Below are positions 18,263 to 26,089 of a stretch of 64,000 nucleotides of DNA, one piece after another. Location of the stretch: assembly GCF_036569345.1 (NCBI RefSeq), contig NZ_DATCQT010000150.1, forward strand, positions 1-64,000, written 5' to 3'. A program made the translations under genes and the position numbers. The DNA is from Clostridium_AD sp036569345. Lineage in GTDB: Bacteria; Bacillota; Clostridia; Clostridiales; Clostridiaceae. Position 1 is the first letter of the stretch, and the number at the start of each line of letters is the position of its first letter. The notes beneath the pieces are model-generated. The model was not told the DNA's origin, made no database searches, and worked only from the letters and a program-made list of their open reading frames with translations.

Positions 18263-18483
18263 GATAAACCCTCCTCGTTATGAATTTGTTATATATTATA
18301 AACTAATGTTTTATTTAATTGAATTATATCCCAAAAATCAGTATAATGAAATGCGAAAGAGAGTAAAAACCATTATAAAGAAAATTGAATATTTTGGATT
18401 AATTGTATTGAAATTCTTAAATCCATATAGTACAATTAAATTAAAATATTGTTGTTAAAAATTATATATTATTTAGATGATAA

Positions 18484-18696
18484 TATCGAGAGATATCTAT
18501 TTAAAGATAGCCGGAGAAGAAATATAGGAAATAGTCATTTTTTATAGAAGCTTTCAGGCAAACATATCGATATTTGATGAAACTCTGGAAAGCCCAATTA
18601 TTGGCACCGTAGGAGCAATACATTAAAGTAGAAACTCTCAGGTAAAAATACAGAGATACAATGACGTTAGGTTACTTCTATGTCATTGTATCTCTG
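18484..18696 (+). promoter_or_regulatory. Tandem glycine riboswitch
   Basis: Aptamer 1 (about 18484-18592) shows GCCGGAGAAGAAA, CTTTCAGGCAAA and ACTCTGGAAAG. Aptamer 2 (from about 18593) shows GGCACCGTAGGAGCAA and CTCTCAGGTAAAA. The linker hairpin CCAATTATTGG lies between them. These are the conserved blocks of the gcvT RNA class. Glycine binding should turn on the downstream glycine cleavage operon. Aptamer 2 runs directly into the terminator stem, so ligand binding and termination are likely exclusive. Confidence 0.93.
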
Positions 18697-18708
18697 TTTT
18701 TATTTTTT
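18651..18708 (+). terminator. Riboswitch-controlled terminator before gcvT
   Basis: CAGAGATACAATGAC / GTCATTGTATCTCTG forms a long stem ending in a TTTTTATTTTTT tail. It begins immediately after the conserved aptamer-2 core, occupying the place of its P3 arm. Confidence 0.88.
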
Positions 18709-18743
18709 AGATTTACATGTTTTACAAAGTGTGAGGGGGAAAT

Positions 18744-19853
18744 ATGGTGGAAAATTTAAAGAAAACGCCTTTATTCAATACTTATAGTGAATATGGTGGA
18801 AAAATAATTGAATTTGGTGGATGGGCAATGCCGGTGTTATACTCGGGGATAATTTCAGAACATGAAGCTGTTAGGAGTGCTGCTGGACTTTTTGATGTAT
18901 CACATATGGGAGAGGTGGATATAAAAGGAGTCGAGGCCTTTGAATTTGTACAAAAATTAGTTACAAATGACGTATCAGTTCTTAAAGACAATCAAATATT
19001 ATATACTTTAATGTGTTATGAGAATGGAGGAATAGTTGATGACCTTTTAGTATATAAATTTTCTCAAGAACATTTTTATCTTGTTATAAATGCAGGTAAT
19101 ATAGAAAAAGACTTTTTATGGATGCTAAGGAATAAGGGGTCATATGATGTTGAAATCACTAATAGTTCAGATTTAGTGGCTGAAATTGCTATTCAAGGAC
19201 CAAAAGCACAGAAGATACTTCAAAAGATTATGGATGTAGATTTAAACGAAATTAAATTTTTCTATTTTGAAAAAGATGTTCTTGTGGACGGTATAAAATG
19301 TATTGTTTCGAGAACAGGGTATACAGGTGAGGATGGATTTGAAATATACACAACAATTGAAAAAATAGAAAAGTTATGGCATAAACTACTTAAGGTTGGC
19401 GCGATAGAAGGACTTAAGCCTGCAGGGCTTGGATGCAGAGATACTTTAAGATTTGAAGCTTCATTACCACTATATGGGGATGAAATATCCCAGGATATTT
19501 CGCCACTGGAAGCCGGCCTTGGTTTTTTCGTAAAACTTCAAAAGCAAAACTTTATAGGACGTGAAGCTCTTTTAAAGCAAAAAGAAGAGGGGATTAAAAG
19601 AAAATTAGTAGGTTTTGAGATGAAGGATAGAGGTATTCCAAGACATGGATATGAAGTTTTCATTTTGGGAGAAAAAATTGGAGTAGTGACAACAGGATAT
19701 TTATCGCCTACATTAAAGAAAAATATAGGTCTTGCTTTAATAGATTTTAAATACTCAGAATTAGGTACAGAAATAGAAATTGTTATTAGAGGTAAGTTAT
19801 TAAAAGCAGAAGTAGTTAGTAAAAAATTCTATAATAAAAATTATAAGAAATAA
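18744..19853 (+). CDS. gcvT: Glycine cleavage system T protein (aminomethyltransferase)
   Basis: Transfers the aminomethyl carbon from the H-protein lipoyl arm to tetrahydrofolate, releasing ammonia. 369 residues, normal length. The N-terminal GGWAMPVLYSGIISEH, FDVSHMGE, the folate-site region RTGYTGEDGFEIY and the C-terminal GYLSPTLKKNIGLALI are all present. First gene of gcvT-H-PA-PB under the glycine riboswitch. ATG follows GAGGGGG. Confidence 0.95.
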   Translation: MVENLKKTPLFNTYSEYGGKIIEFGGWAMPVLYSGIISEHEAVRSAAGLFDVSHMGEVDIKGVEAFEFVQKLVTNDVSVLKDNQILYTLMCYENGGIVDDLLVYKFSQEHFYLVINAGNIEKDFLWMLRNKGSYDVEITNSSDLVAEIAIQGPKAQKILQKIMDVDLNEIKFFYFEKDVLVDGIKCIVSRTGYTGEDGFEIYTTIEKIEKLWHKLLKVGAIEGLKPAGLGCRDTLRFEASLPLYGDEISQDISPLEAGLGFFVKLQKQNFIGREALLKQKEEGIKRKLVGFEMKDRGIPRHGYEVFILGEKIGVVTTGYLSPTLKKNIGLALIDFKYSELGTEIEIVIRGKLLKAEVVSKKFYNKNYKK

Positions 19854-19881
19854 TAAAAAAGAAAAATTAGGGGGACTTTAA

Positions 19882-20265
19882 ATGAAAATATTAAAAGAAT
19901 TATTTTATAGTAATGATCATGAATGGATAAAACTTGAAGGAAATATGGCATACGTGGGAATTACTGATTTCGCACAACATGCTTTAGGAGATATTGTTTT
20001 TGTTGAACTACCAGAGGTAGATACGGAATTTACTAGTGGGGAAGTTTTTGGTGTAATTGAATCTGTTAAAGCAGCTTCGGACATGTATATTCCATTTAGT
20101 GGAAAGGTAATAGAGATAAATGAGTCTGTAGTGGATAACCCAGTATTAGTAAGTGAAGATTGCTATGAAAATTGGATGCTTCTTTTAGAAATTACAAATA
20201 AAGAAGAATTAAATTCTCTTATGAACGAAGAGCAATATAAAGAATATTGCAGTAAGGAGAAATAA
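19882..20265 (+). CDS. gcvH: Glycine cleavage system H protein (lipoyl carrier)
   Basis: Small lipoyl carrier (127 residues) that shuttles the aminomethyl group from P protein to T protein. The lipoylated residue is Lys63 in ESVKAASD, and DHEWIKLEGNMAYVGITDFAQ is the conserved N-terminal part. Start ATG follows GGGGGACT. One nucleotide separates its end from gcvPA. Confidence 0.95.
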   Translation: MKILKELFYSNDHEWIKLEGNMAYVGITDFAQHALGDIVFVELPEVDTEFTSGEVFGVIESVKAASDMYIPFSGKVIEINESVVDNPVLVSEDCYENWMLLLEITNKEELNSLMNEEQYKEYCSKEK

Positions 20266-20266
20266 T

Positions 20267-21610
20267 ATGTTTCCTTATATTCCTAATACTTTAGAAGATG
20301 AAAAATTTATGTTAAAACAAATTGGTGTTTCATCTATACAGGATTTGTTCAAAGACATACCTGATGAGCTGAAATTAGATAGAGAGCTAAATATAAACAT
20401 GTCTATGCCTGAGATTGAAGTACAAAAACATGTAAAATCCTTAGCTAATAAAAATAAAAGTACTGAGGAGTTAATTTGTTTTTTAGGGGCTGGAGTTTAT
20501 GATCACTATATACCTTCAATAATAAAACATTTAGTTTCAAGATCCGAATTTTATACATCATATACGCCTTATCAACCGGAAATAAGCCAAGGTACACTAC
20601 AAGCTATTTTTGAATATCAGACTTTAATATGTGATTTAACAGGACTTGATGTTTCAAATGCTTCTATGTATGATGGGGCTACAGCATGTGCTGAAGCATC
20701 GTTTATGGCTGTAGCCCATACAAAAAGAAAATCTATAATTGTATCTAAAACGGTGCATCCTCAAATAAGAAAAGTTCTATATACTTATACAAAGTTCAAG
20801 GGAATAGAACTAGTAGAGGTAGATACATTGGATGGAGTTACAGATATTATAAAATTAAAAGAACTTGTAGATAAGGACACGGCAGGGGTTATAGTTCAAA
20901 ACCCCAATTTTTTTGGAATTATTGAAGATATGACAGAAATACAAAAGATTACTTCTGATAATAAGTCACTTTTAATAATGAGTGTAGATCCTATATCTCT
21001 TGCCATATTAAAAACTCCAGGAGAAATAGGAGCAGATATCGTAGTAGGAGAAGGCCAATCCCTTGGAAATAACATGAATTTTGGAGGACCATATTTAGGA
21101 TTCATGGCAACTACCACAAAACTTATGAGAAAAATGCCAGGGAGGATTGTAGGACAGACCAAAGACATAGATGGTAAAAGAGCATTCGTGTTAACACTTC
21201 AAGCAAGAGAACAGCATATAAGGAGGGAAAAAGCAACCTCCAATATATGTTCAGACCAATCTTTAAATGCACTAACTGCTGCAATTTATCTTACTACTAT
21301 GGGAAAACAGGGATTAAAAGAAGTTGCGTACCAAAGTGCTCAGAAGGCACATTATGCTTTTAATGAAATTATTAAACTAGAAAACTACAAGCCAGTATTT
21401 AACAAACCTTTTTTTAAGGAATTTGTAATTAAGGGACCTCAAAGTGCTAATGTTATTAACGAGAAATTATTAGAAAAAAATATAATCGGTGGTTATGATA
21501 TAGAATCAAATTACCCTAAACATAAAAATACTTTATTATTTTGTGTAACAGAAAAAAGAACAAAAGCAGAAATCGACGGGCTAATAACTGTTATGGAGGG
21601 TATAAAATGA
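20267..21610 (+). CDS. gcvPA: Glycine dehydrogenase (decarboxylating) subunit 1
   Basis: N-terminal half of the split P protein (447 residues). With GcvPB it forms the PLP enzyme that decarboxylates glycine and loads the aminomethyl group on GcvH. Conserved MFPYIPNT start, FLGAGVYDHYIPSI, TPYQPEISQGTLQ and the glycine-rich GEGQSLGN region are present. The split form is usual in Firmicutes. Ends in ATGA with gcvPB. Confidence 0.94.
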   Translation: MFPYIPNTLEDEKFMLKQIGVSSIQDLFKDIPDELKLDRELNINMSMPEIEVQKHVKSLANKNKSTEELICFLGAGVYDHYIPSIIKHLVSRSEFYTSYTPYQPEISQGTLQAIFEYQTLICDLTGLDVSNASMYDGATACAEASFMAVAHTKRKSIIVSKTVHPQIRKVLYTYTKFKGIELVEVDTLDGVTDIIKLKELVDKDTAGVIVQNPNFFGIIEDMTEIQKITSDNKSLLIMSVDPISLAILKTPGEIGADIVVGEGQSLGNNMNFGGPYLGFMATTTKLMRKMPGRIVGQTKDIDGKRAFVLTLQAREQHIRREKATSNICSDQSLNALTAAIYLTTMGKQGLKEVAYQSAQKAHYAFNEIIKLENYKPVFNKPFFKEFVIKGPQSANVINEKLLEKNIIGGYDIESNYPKHKNTLLFCVTEKRTKAEIDGLITVMEGIK

Positions 21611-23061
21611 AAGAATATAATAAGTTAATATTTGAAATTTCAAGAGAAGGAAGGCGAGGTTATAAATTACCTCCTTGCGATGTAGAAAATATTGATATAA
21701 GTAAAATGATACCAAAGAATTTGCTCAGTGAAAAAGAATTACTCCTTCCCGAGGTAAGTGAAGTAGATGTTATAAGGCATTATACACTATTGTCTAATAA
21801 AAATTATGGCGTAGATACTGGTTTTTATCCTTTAGGTTCTTGTACTATGAAGTACAATCCTAAAATTAATGAAGATATGGCTTCCATTGAGTCTTTTACT
21901 CACATTCATCCTTATCAAAACGTAAAAACGGTACAAGGATCTTTGCAATTGATGTATGAACTTAGTGAGAAACTTTCTGAGATATCTGGAATGGACCAGG
22001 TTTCACTTCAACCTTCAGCAGGTGCTCATGGTGAACTTACTGGCCTTATGATTATAAAAGCTTTCCATGAGAATAGGTGTGATTTTAAAAGGAAAAAGAT
22101 TATAGTTCCAGATTCAGCCCATGGGACTAATCCAGCTAGTGCAAGCGTAGTAGGTTTTGAAATTGTTGAAATTAAATCTAATGAAAAGGGTGGCGTAGAC
22201 TTAGATAGTTTAAAATCTGTATTAAGTGATGAAATAGCAGGCTTAATGCTAACAAATCCAAACACATTAGGGTTATTTGATGAGAATATTAAAGAAATAT
22301 CAGATCTGGTGCATGAAGTCGGTGGACTTGTGTATTATGATGGAGCAAATTTAAATGCTATTATGGGCAAAGCAAGACCCGGAGATATGGGTTTTGATGT
22401 TGTTCACATGAATCTCCATAAAACATTTTCTACTCCACATGGTGGTGGAGGACCAGGAAGTGGACCAGTAGGAGTAAAAAAAGAACTTATTCAATATTTG
22501 CCGGTACCAATAATAGAAAAAAATGATGAGAATTATATTCTTAATTACGATAAACCATTATCTATTGGGAAGATAAAGAGTTTTTATGGGAATTTTGGAG
22601 TCCTTGTTCGGGCGTATTGTTACATTCTTTCAATGGGATCTGATGGACTGAAAAAGGCAAGTGAAATTGCAGTGCTTAATGCAAATTATATGAAAAGCAG
22701 ATTAAAAGACTATTATTATTTACCATTTGATAAAGTTTGCAAACACGAATTTGTTTTAGGCGGTTTAAAGCAGGGATCAGGTGTAGTAACTACATTAGAT
22801 ATTGCAAAGAGACTTTTAGATTATGGGTACCATCCTCCTACCATATATTTTCCTAAAATTGTAGATAATGCAATTATGATAGAACCTACGGAAACGGAAA
22901 GTCTTGAAACAATGGATGAGTTTATTGAAGTTATGATAAAAATTTCAGTGGAGGCAGGAGAAAATCCGCAGTTATTAAAGATGGCTCCATATAATACTCT
23001 TGTTAGAAGACTTGATGAAGTCAGTGCTGCGAGGCATCCGGTATTAAAATATACTAAATAA
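21607..23061 (+). CDS. gcvPB: Glycine dehydrogenase (decarboxylating) subunit 2
   Basis: C-terminal half of the P protein carrying the PLP lysine, Lys272 in HMNLHKTFSTPHGGGG (484 residues). The chosen start is ATG 21607, which overlaps the gcvPA stop by 4 nt and follows GGAGGG; the open frame extends to 21541 without a ribosome site. The stop lies at the first base of the palindromic repeat that follows. Confidence 0.94.
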   Translation: MKEYNKLIFEISREGRRGYKLPPCDVENIDISKMIPKNLLSEKELLLPEVSEVDVIRHYTLLSNKNYGVDTGFYPLGSCTMKYNPKINEDMASIESFTHIHPYQNVKTVQGSLQLMYELSEKLSEISGMDQVSLQPSAGAHGELTGLMIIKAFHENRCDFKRKKIIVPDSAHGTNPASASVVGFEIVEIKSNEKGGVDLDSLKSVLSDEIAGLMLTNPNTLGLFDENIKEISDLVHEVGGLVYYDGANLNAIMGKARPGDMGFDVVHMNLHKTFSTPHGGGGPGSGPVGVKKELIQYLPVPIIEKNDENYILNYDKPLSIGKIKSFYGNFGVLVRAYCYILSMGSDGLKKASEIAVLNANYMKSRLKDYYYLPFDKVCKHEFVLGGLKQGSGVVTTLDIAKRLLDYGYHPPTIYFPKIVDNAIMIEPTETESLETMDEFIEVMIKISVEAGENPQLLKMAPYNTLVRRLDEVSAARHPVLKYTK

Positions 23062-23300
23062 GTTTAACTAATTCATCGCAGTTTGAATTTAGGTTTGGGA
23101 CGTTTCATGGCGCTGAGAACTACTAAAAATTCATGATTTTAAAATTTCTAACGGCCTCCATGCAACTTCCTGTTGCGGAGGCCTGAGGACCGCGTCCTGC
23201 GGGCCTCTACGAAATTTTGAAATCATGAATTAAGTAGTTCTAGAGCTTATTCAAATGTACCTGCACTCTAAATTCAAAGTGCTATTGAATAAGTTAAACT
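23061..23300. repeat. Long palindromic repeat, copy B (divergent)
   Basis: A near-complete inverted repeat. Outer arms AGTTTAACT / AGTTAAACT and GTTTGAATTTAG / CTAAATTCAAAG enclose inner arms with AACTACT and TTCATGATTT / AAATCATGAA and AGTAGTT, and AAAATTTC / GAAATTTT. The core holds GGCCTCC...GGAGGCC around GCAAC-TTCCT-GTTGC (23162-23176), then CCGC-GTCCT-GCGG (23190-23202). The arms do not resemble the other copies, but the architecture and the (G/T)TCCT pentaloops do. It sits between gcvPB and lpd. Confidence 0.85.
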
Positions 23301-23349
23301 AGTAAGCAATGTATAATCTAAACATTAATTGTAGGAGGGAGGGGCAGAG

Positions 23350-24762
23350 ATGGAAAAGGACATAATTATTGAGAAAGATATAGTTATAATTGGGGGAGGA
23401 CCTGGGGGGTATGTCGCGGCAATTAGGGCAGCTCAATTGGGTGCTAAGGTTTGTATTATAGAAAAAGGTGAGATTGGTGGCACATGTTTAAATAGAGGAT
23501 GCATACCTACAAAGGTGTTATATAGAAACGCTGAAATTTTAAATACTTTAAAGAATATTAATCAATTTGGGATAAAAATTGATAGTTATACTATTGATGT
23601 GGAAGAAATTCAAAACAGAAAAGAAAAAATAGTTGACCAATTGGTAAAGGGTGTAGAGAAATTATTAAAGGCTAATAATATAGAAGTTATTTTAGGGATA
23701 GCTTCTTTGAAAGATAAAAATGATGTTTCAGTTTTACTTAAAAATGGAGAATGTAGAGAAGTAACTTCTAAAAATATAATTATAGCAACTGGGTCCACTC
23801 CAGCAATACCTAATATACCAGGTATAAATTTGCCAGGAGTATTTACTAGTGAAAATATTTTGAATTTTAAAGAAGTGCCTAATAATCTAGTCATAATAGG
23901 TGGAGGAGTTATAGGCATGGAGTTTGCAGGTATATTTAATGCTTTAGGTTCAAAGGTAAGTGTTTTAGAGTTTTTGCCAAATATCCTAACTCAAGTGGAT
24001 ACTGATTTAACAAAGAGACTTAGTGTTTCGTTTAAAAGAAAAGGTATAGATATTAATACTAGTGTCAAGGTAATTAGTATTGAAAAAAATGATAAGGGAC
24101 TTATTGTAACTGCAAATGGGAAAAAAGGTGAAATAAAGTTTGAAGCAGACAGTGTAATAGTATCTGTTGGACGAAGTCCTGTGACATGTGGACTTAATAT
24201 TGAGAATTTGGGTATATTGATTAATAAAAAAGCTATTATGGTAGATGAAAATTATGAGACGAACATCCCACATGTTTATGCTATTGGTGATGTAAATGGA
24301 TTAAGTATGCTTGCGCATGCCGCTTCACACCAAGGGAAAAAAGTAGTTGAAAGAATTATGGGGTGTTATAAGACATTTTCTAGTGAAATAATACCAAGTT
24401 GCATTTTTGTATTTCCAGAGATAGCTTGCGTAGGTTTAACAGAAAATGAAGCTAAAGAAAAAGGTATAGAATATAAAACAAGTAAGTTCTTATTTGGGGC
24501 TAATGGAAAAGCATTAACACTTGGAGAAGGGGAAGGAATAGTAAAAGTTATAGCAACGCTTGATAACAGAATTCTTGGAGTTCATATAATGGGACCACAT
24601 GCTTCAGATCTAATTATTGAAGGAGTTATGGCTATAAATAATAATATGAAGGTAGATGACATTGCGGGCATGATACATGCTCATCCAACACTATCTGAAG
24701 CTTTTGAAGAAGCTGTACTTGGACTAAAAGGAGAAGCTATTCATATGGTACCAAGTAAATAA
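23350..24762 (+). CDS. lpdA: Dihydrolipoamide dehydrogenase (E3, L protein of glycine cleavage)
   Basis: Standard E3 of 470 residues without a lipoyl domain, unlike acoL. FAD motif GGGPGG near 15-20, redox Cys46/Cys51 (CLNRGC), NAD-binding GGGVIGMEFAG, and C-terminal HAHPTLSEAFEEA. Placed after gcvPB, it most likely serves as L protein, reoxidising GcvH. The 240-bp palindrome before it may reduce or process the operon transcript. ATG follows GGAGGGAGGGG. Confidence 0.93.
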   Translation: MEKDIIIEKDIVIIGGGPGGYVAAIRAAQLGAKVCIIEKGEIGGTCLNRGCIPTKVLYRNAEILNTLKNINQFGIKIDSYTIDVEEIQNRKEKIVDQLVKGVEKLLKANNIEVILGIASLKDKNDVSVLLKNGECREVTSKNIIIATGSTPAIPNIPGINLPGVFTSENILNFKEVPNNLVIIGGGVIGMEFAGIFNALGSKVSVLEFLPNILTQVDTDLTKRLSVSFKRKGIDINTSVKVISIEKNDKGLIVTANGKKGEIKFEADSVIVSVGRSPVTCGLNIENLGILINKKAIMVDENYETNIPHVYAIGDVNGLSMLAHAASHQGKKVVERIMGCYKTFSSEIIPSCIFVFPEIACVGLTENEAKEKGIEYKTSKFLFGANGKALTLGEGEGIVKVIATLDNRILGVHIMGPHASDLIIEGVMAINNNMKVDDIAGMIHAHPTLSEAFEEAVLGLKGEAIHMVPSK

Positions 24763-24875
24763 GAAATTTTTTATTTGATCATGTAAAAATTTAACTACTT
24801 GCCTATAGAGACCTATTGTTATAGAATATAATTAATAATTATTGTCCATTCTAGTGAATGATAGGAGGAATGAAA

Positions 24876-25628
24876 ATGAGATTGTTACTTACAAACGACG
24901 ATGGTATAAATGCAAAAGGTATATATGCCTTAGCAAAAGAATTGGAAAAAAATCATGAAGTATTTATTGTAGCACCGAACTGCCAGCGAAGTGCATGTGG
25001 ACATTCAATAACTCTTGAAAGGCCACTTGTTGTTAAAGAAATTAAGATTTCTGGTTTGAAATCAAAAGCTTTTAGTGTAGATGGAACACCAGCAGATTGC
25101 GTTAAGATTGCAATTAACAAACTTATTGATTGTAAAATAGATATGGTTGTATCAGGAATTAATAGAGGGCTTAATTTAGGTACAGATGTTTTATATTCGG
25201 GTACGGTTTCTGCAGCTATTGAAGCAACTATTTATAAAATACCAGCTATGGCAGTTTCTATGCAAATTAACAAAGACAATGAGAATTATGAAATGGCGGC
25301 TAAATATGCTGGTGAAATACTACTTAAGGCACATGAGAATAAGATCGGAAATGATATTGTACTAAACGTAAATGTTCCCTTACTAAAAGAGAATGAGATA
25401 AAAGGAATTAAAGTATGCAAAATTGGCAATAGACAATATAACAATAGTTATATAAAGACTATTGGAGAAAACAATGAAACTTTATATCAGATTAAAGGTC
25501 AACTAAAAGATCTTCATGATGAAGATTCAGACACAATATATTTTAAAGAGGGATATGTAACTGTAACTCCACTTCATTATGATTTAACTAATTTTAAAAT
25601 ATTAAATGATGTATGTGAATGGTTCTAA
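24876..25628 (+). CDS. surE: 5'/3'-nucleotidase SurE
   Basis: Metal-dependent nucleoside monophosphate phosphatase of 250 residues. The N-terminal NDDGINAKG holds the metal-binding Asp pair, and SGINRGLNLGTDVLYSGTVSAA is the family signature. The chosen start is ATG 24876, 7 nt after AGGAGG; earlier ATG codons at 24858 and 24870 are in frame but sit before or on the ribosome site. Monocistronic, ending in a strong terminator. Confidence 0.93.
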   Translation: MRLLLTNDDGINAKGIYALAKELEKNHEVFIVAPNCQRSACGHSITLERPLVVKEIKISGLKSKAFSVDGTPADCVKIAINKLIDCKIDMVVSGINRGLNLGTDVLYSGTVSAAIEATIYKIPAMAVSMQINKDNENYEMAAKYAGEILLKAHENKIGNDIVLNVNVPLLKENEIKGIKVCKIGNRQYNNSYIKTIGENNETLYQIKGQLKDLHDEDSDTIYFKEGYVTVTPLHYDLTNFKILNDVCEWF

Positions 25629-25634
25629 CATAAG

Positions 25635-25682
25635 AAAGCCAGGTATTTCAATCACTTTATGATTGAAATACCTGGCTTTTAT
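25635..25682. terminator. Bidirectional terminator between surE and rubredoxin
   Basis: AAAGCCAGGTATTTCAATCA / TGATTGAAATACCTGGCTTT is a perfect 20-bp stem with A and T flanks. It serves the convergent genes on both sides. Confidence 0.92.
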
Positions 25683-25691
25683 TATAAAATC

Positions 25692-25853
25692 TTATTCTAC
25701 TTTTTCAAACTCTTCTTTTGAAACTCCACATAATGGACAAACCCAATCCTCTGGAATATCTTGAAACTTAGTACCTGGTTTTATTCCACCATCGGGATCT
25801 CCTACTTCTGGATCATATTCATACCCACACACTAAACATACATACTTATCCAT
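25692..25853 (-). CDS. rub: Rubredoxin
   Basis: A 53-residue iron-sulfur electron carrier. Two CxxCG knuckles, CLVCG (Cys6/Cys9) and CPLCG (Cys39/Cys42), bind one iron, and the linker YEYDPEVGDPDGG and PEDWVCP are canonical. Start ATG 25853 follows GGAG. It stands alone, without a rubrerythrin, reductase or superoxide reductase beside it. Typical of strict anaerobes, where it supplies electrons for oxygen and peroxide detoxification. Confidence 0.97.
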   Translation of the reverse strand: MDKYVCLVCGYEYDPEVGDPDGGIKPGTKFQDIPEDWVCPLCGVSKEEFEKVE

Positions 25854-26089
25854 AAAAACATCTCCTTCAAATTTATTTGATAATATTAATCACATAATAT
25901 TATCTATTAGAAATCTATTATACTTCTATTATGCTATTAATTATATGATTTTATTTTATTAAATAAATTATCTTTTTTAAATTACACTATATTCAGAATT
26001 ATTTGCTATAATTAGCCTAAAGAAATTTCTAGTAGAGAGAAATAACGTAAAGCAAATAAAATTTATTTTTTTGGAGAAGGGGGAAATAT

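Noticed and set aside
18261..18458. Plus-strand frame of 65 codons divergent from lplA
   Set aside because: It begins inside the start region of the minus-strand ligase, has no ribosome site and reads like random AT-rich sequence.
25854..26089. SAM riboswitch or T-box before the methionine-synthase fusion
   Set aside because: None of the conserved S-box or T-box blocks is present in the leader.
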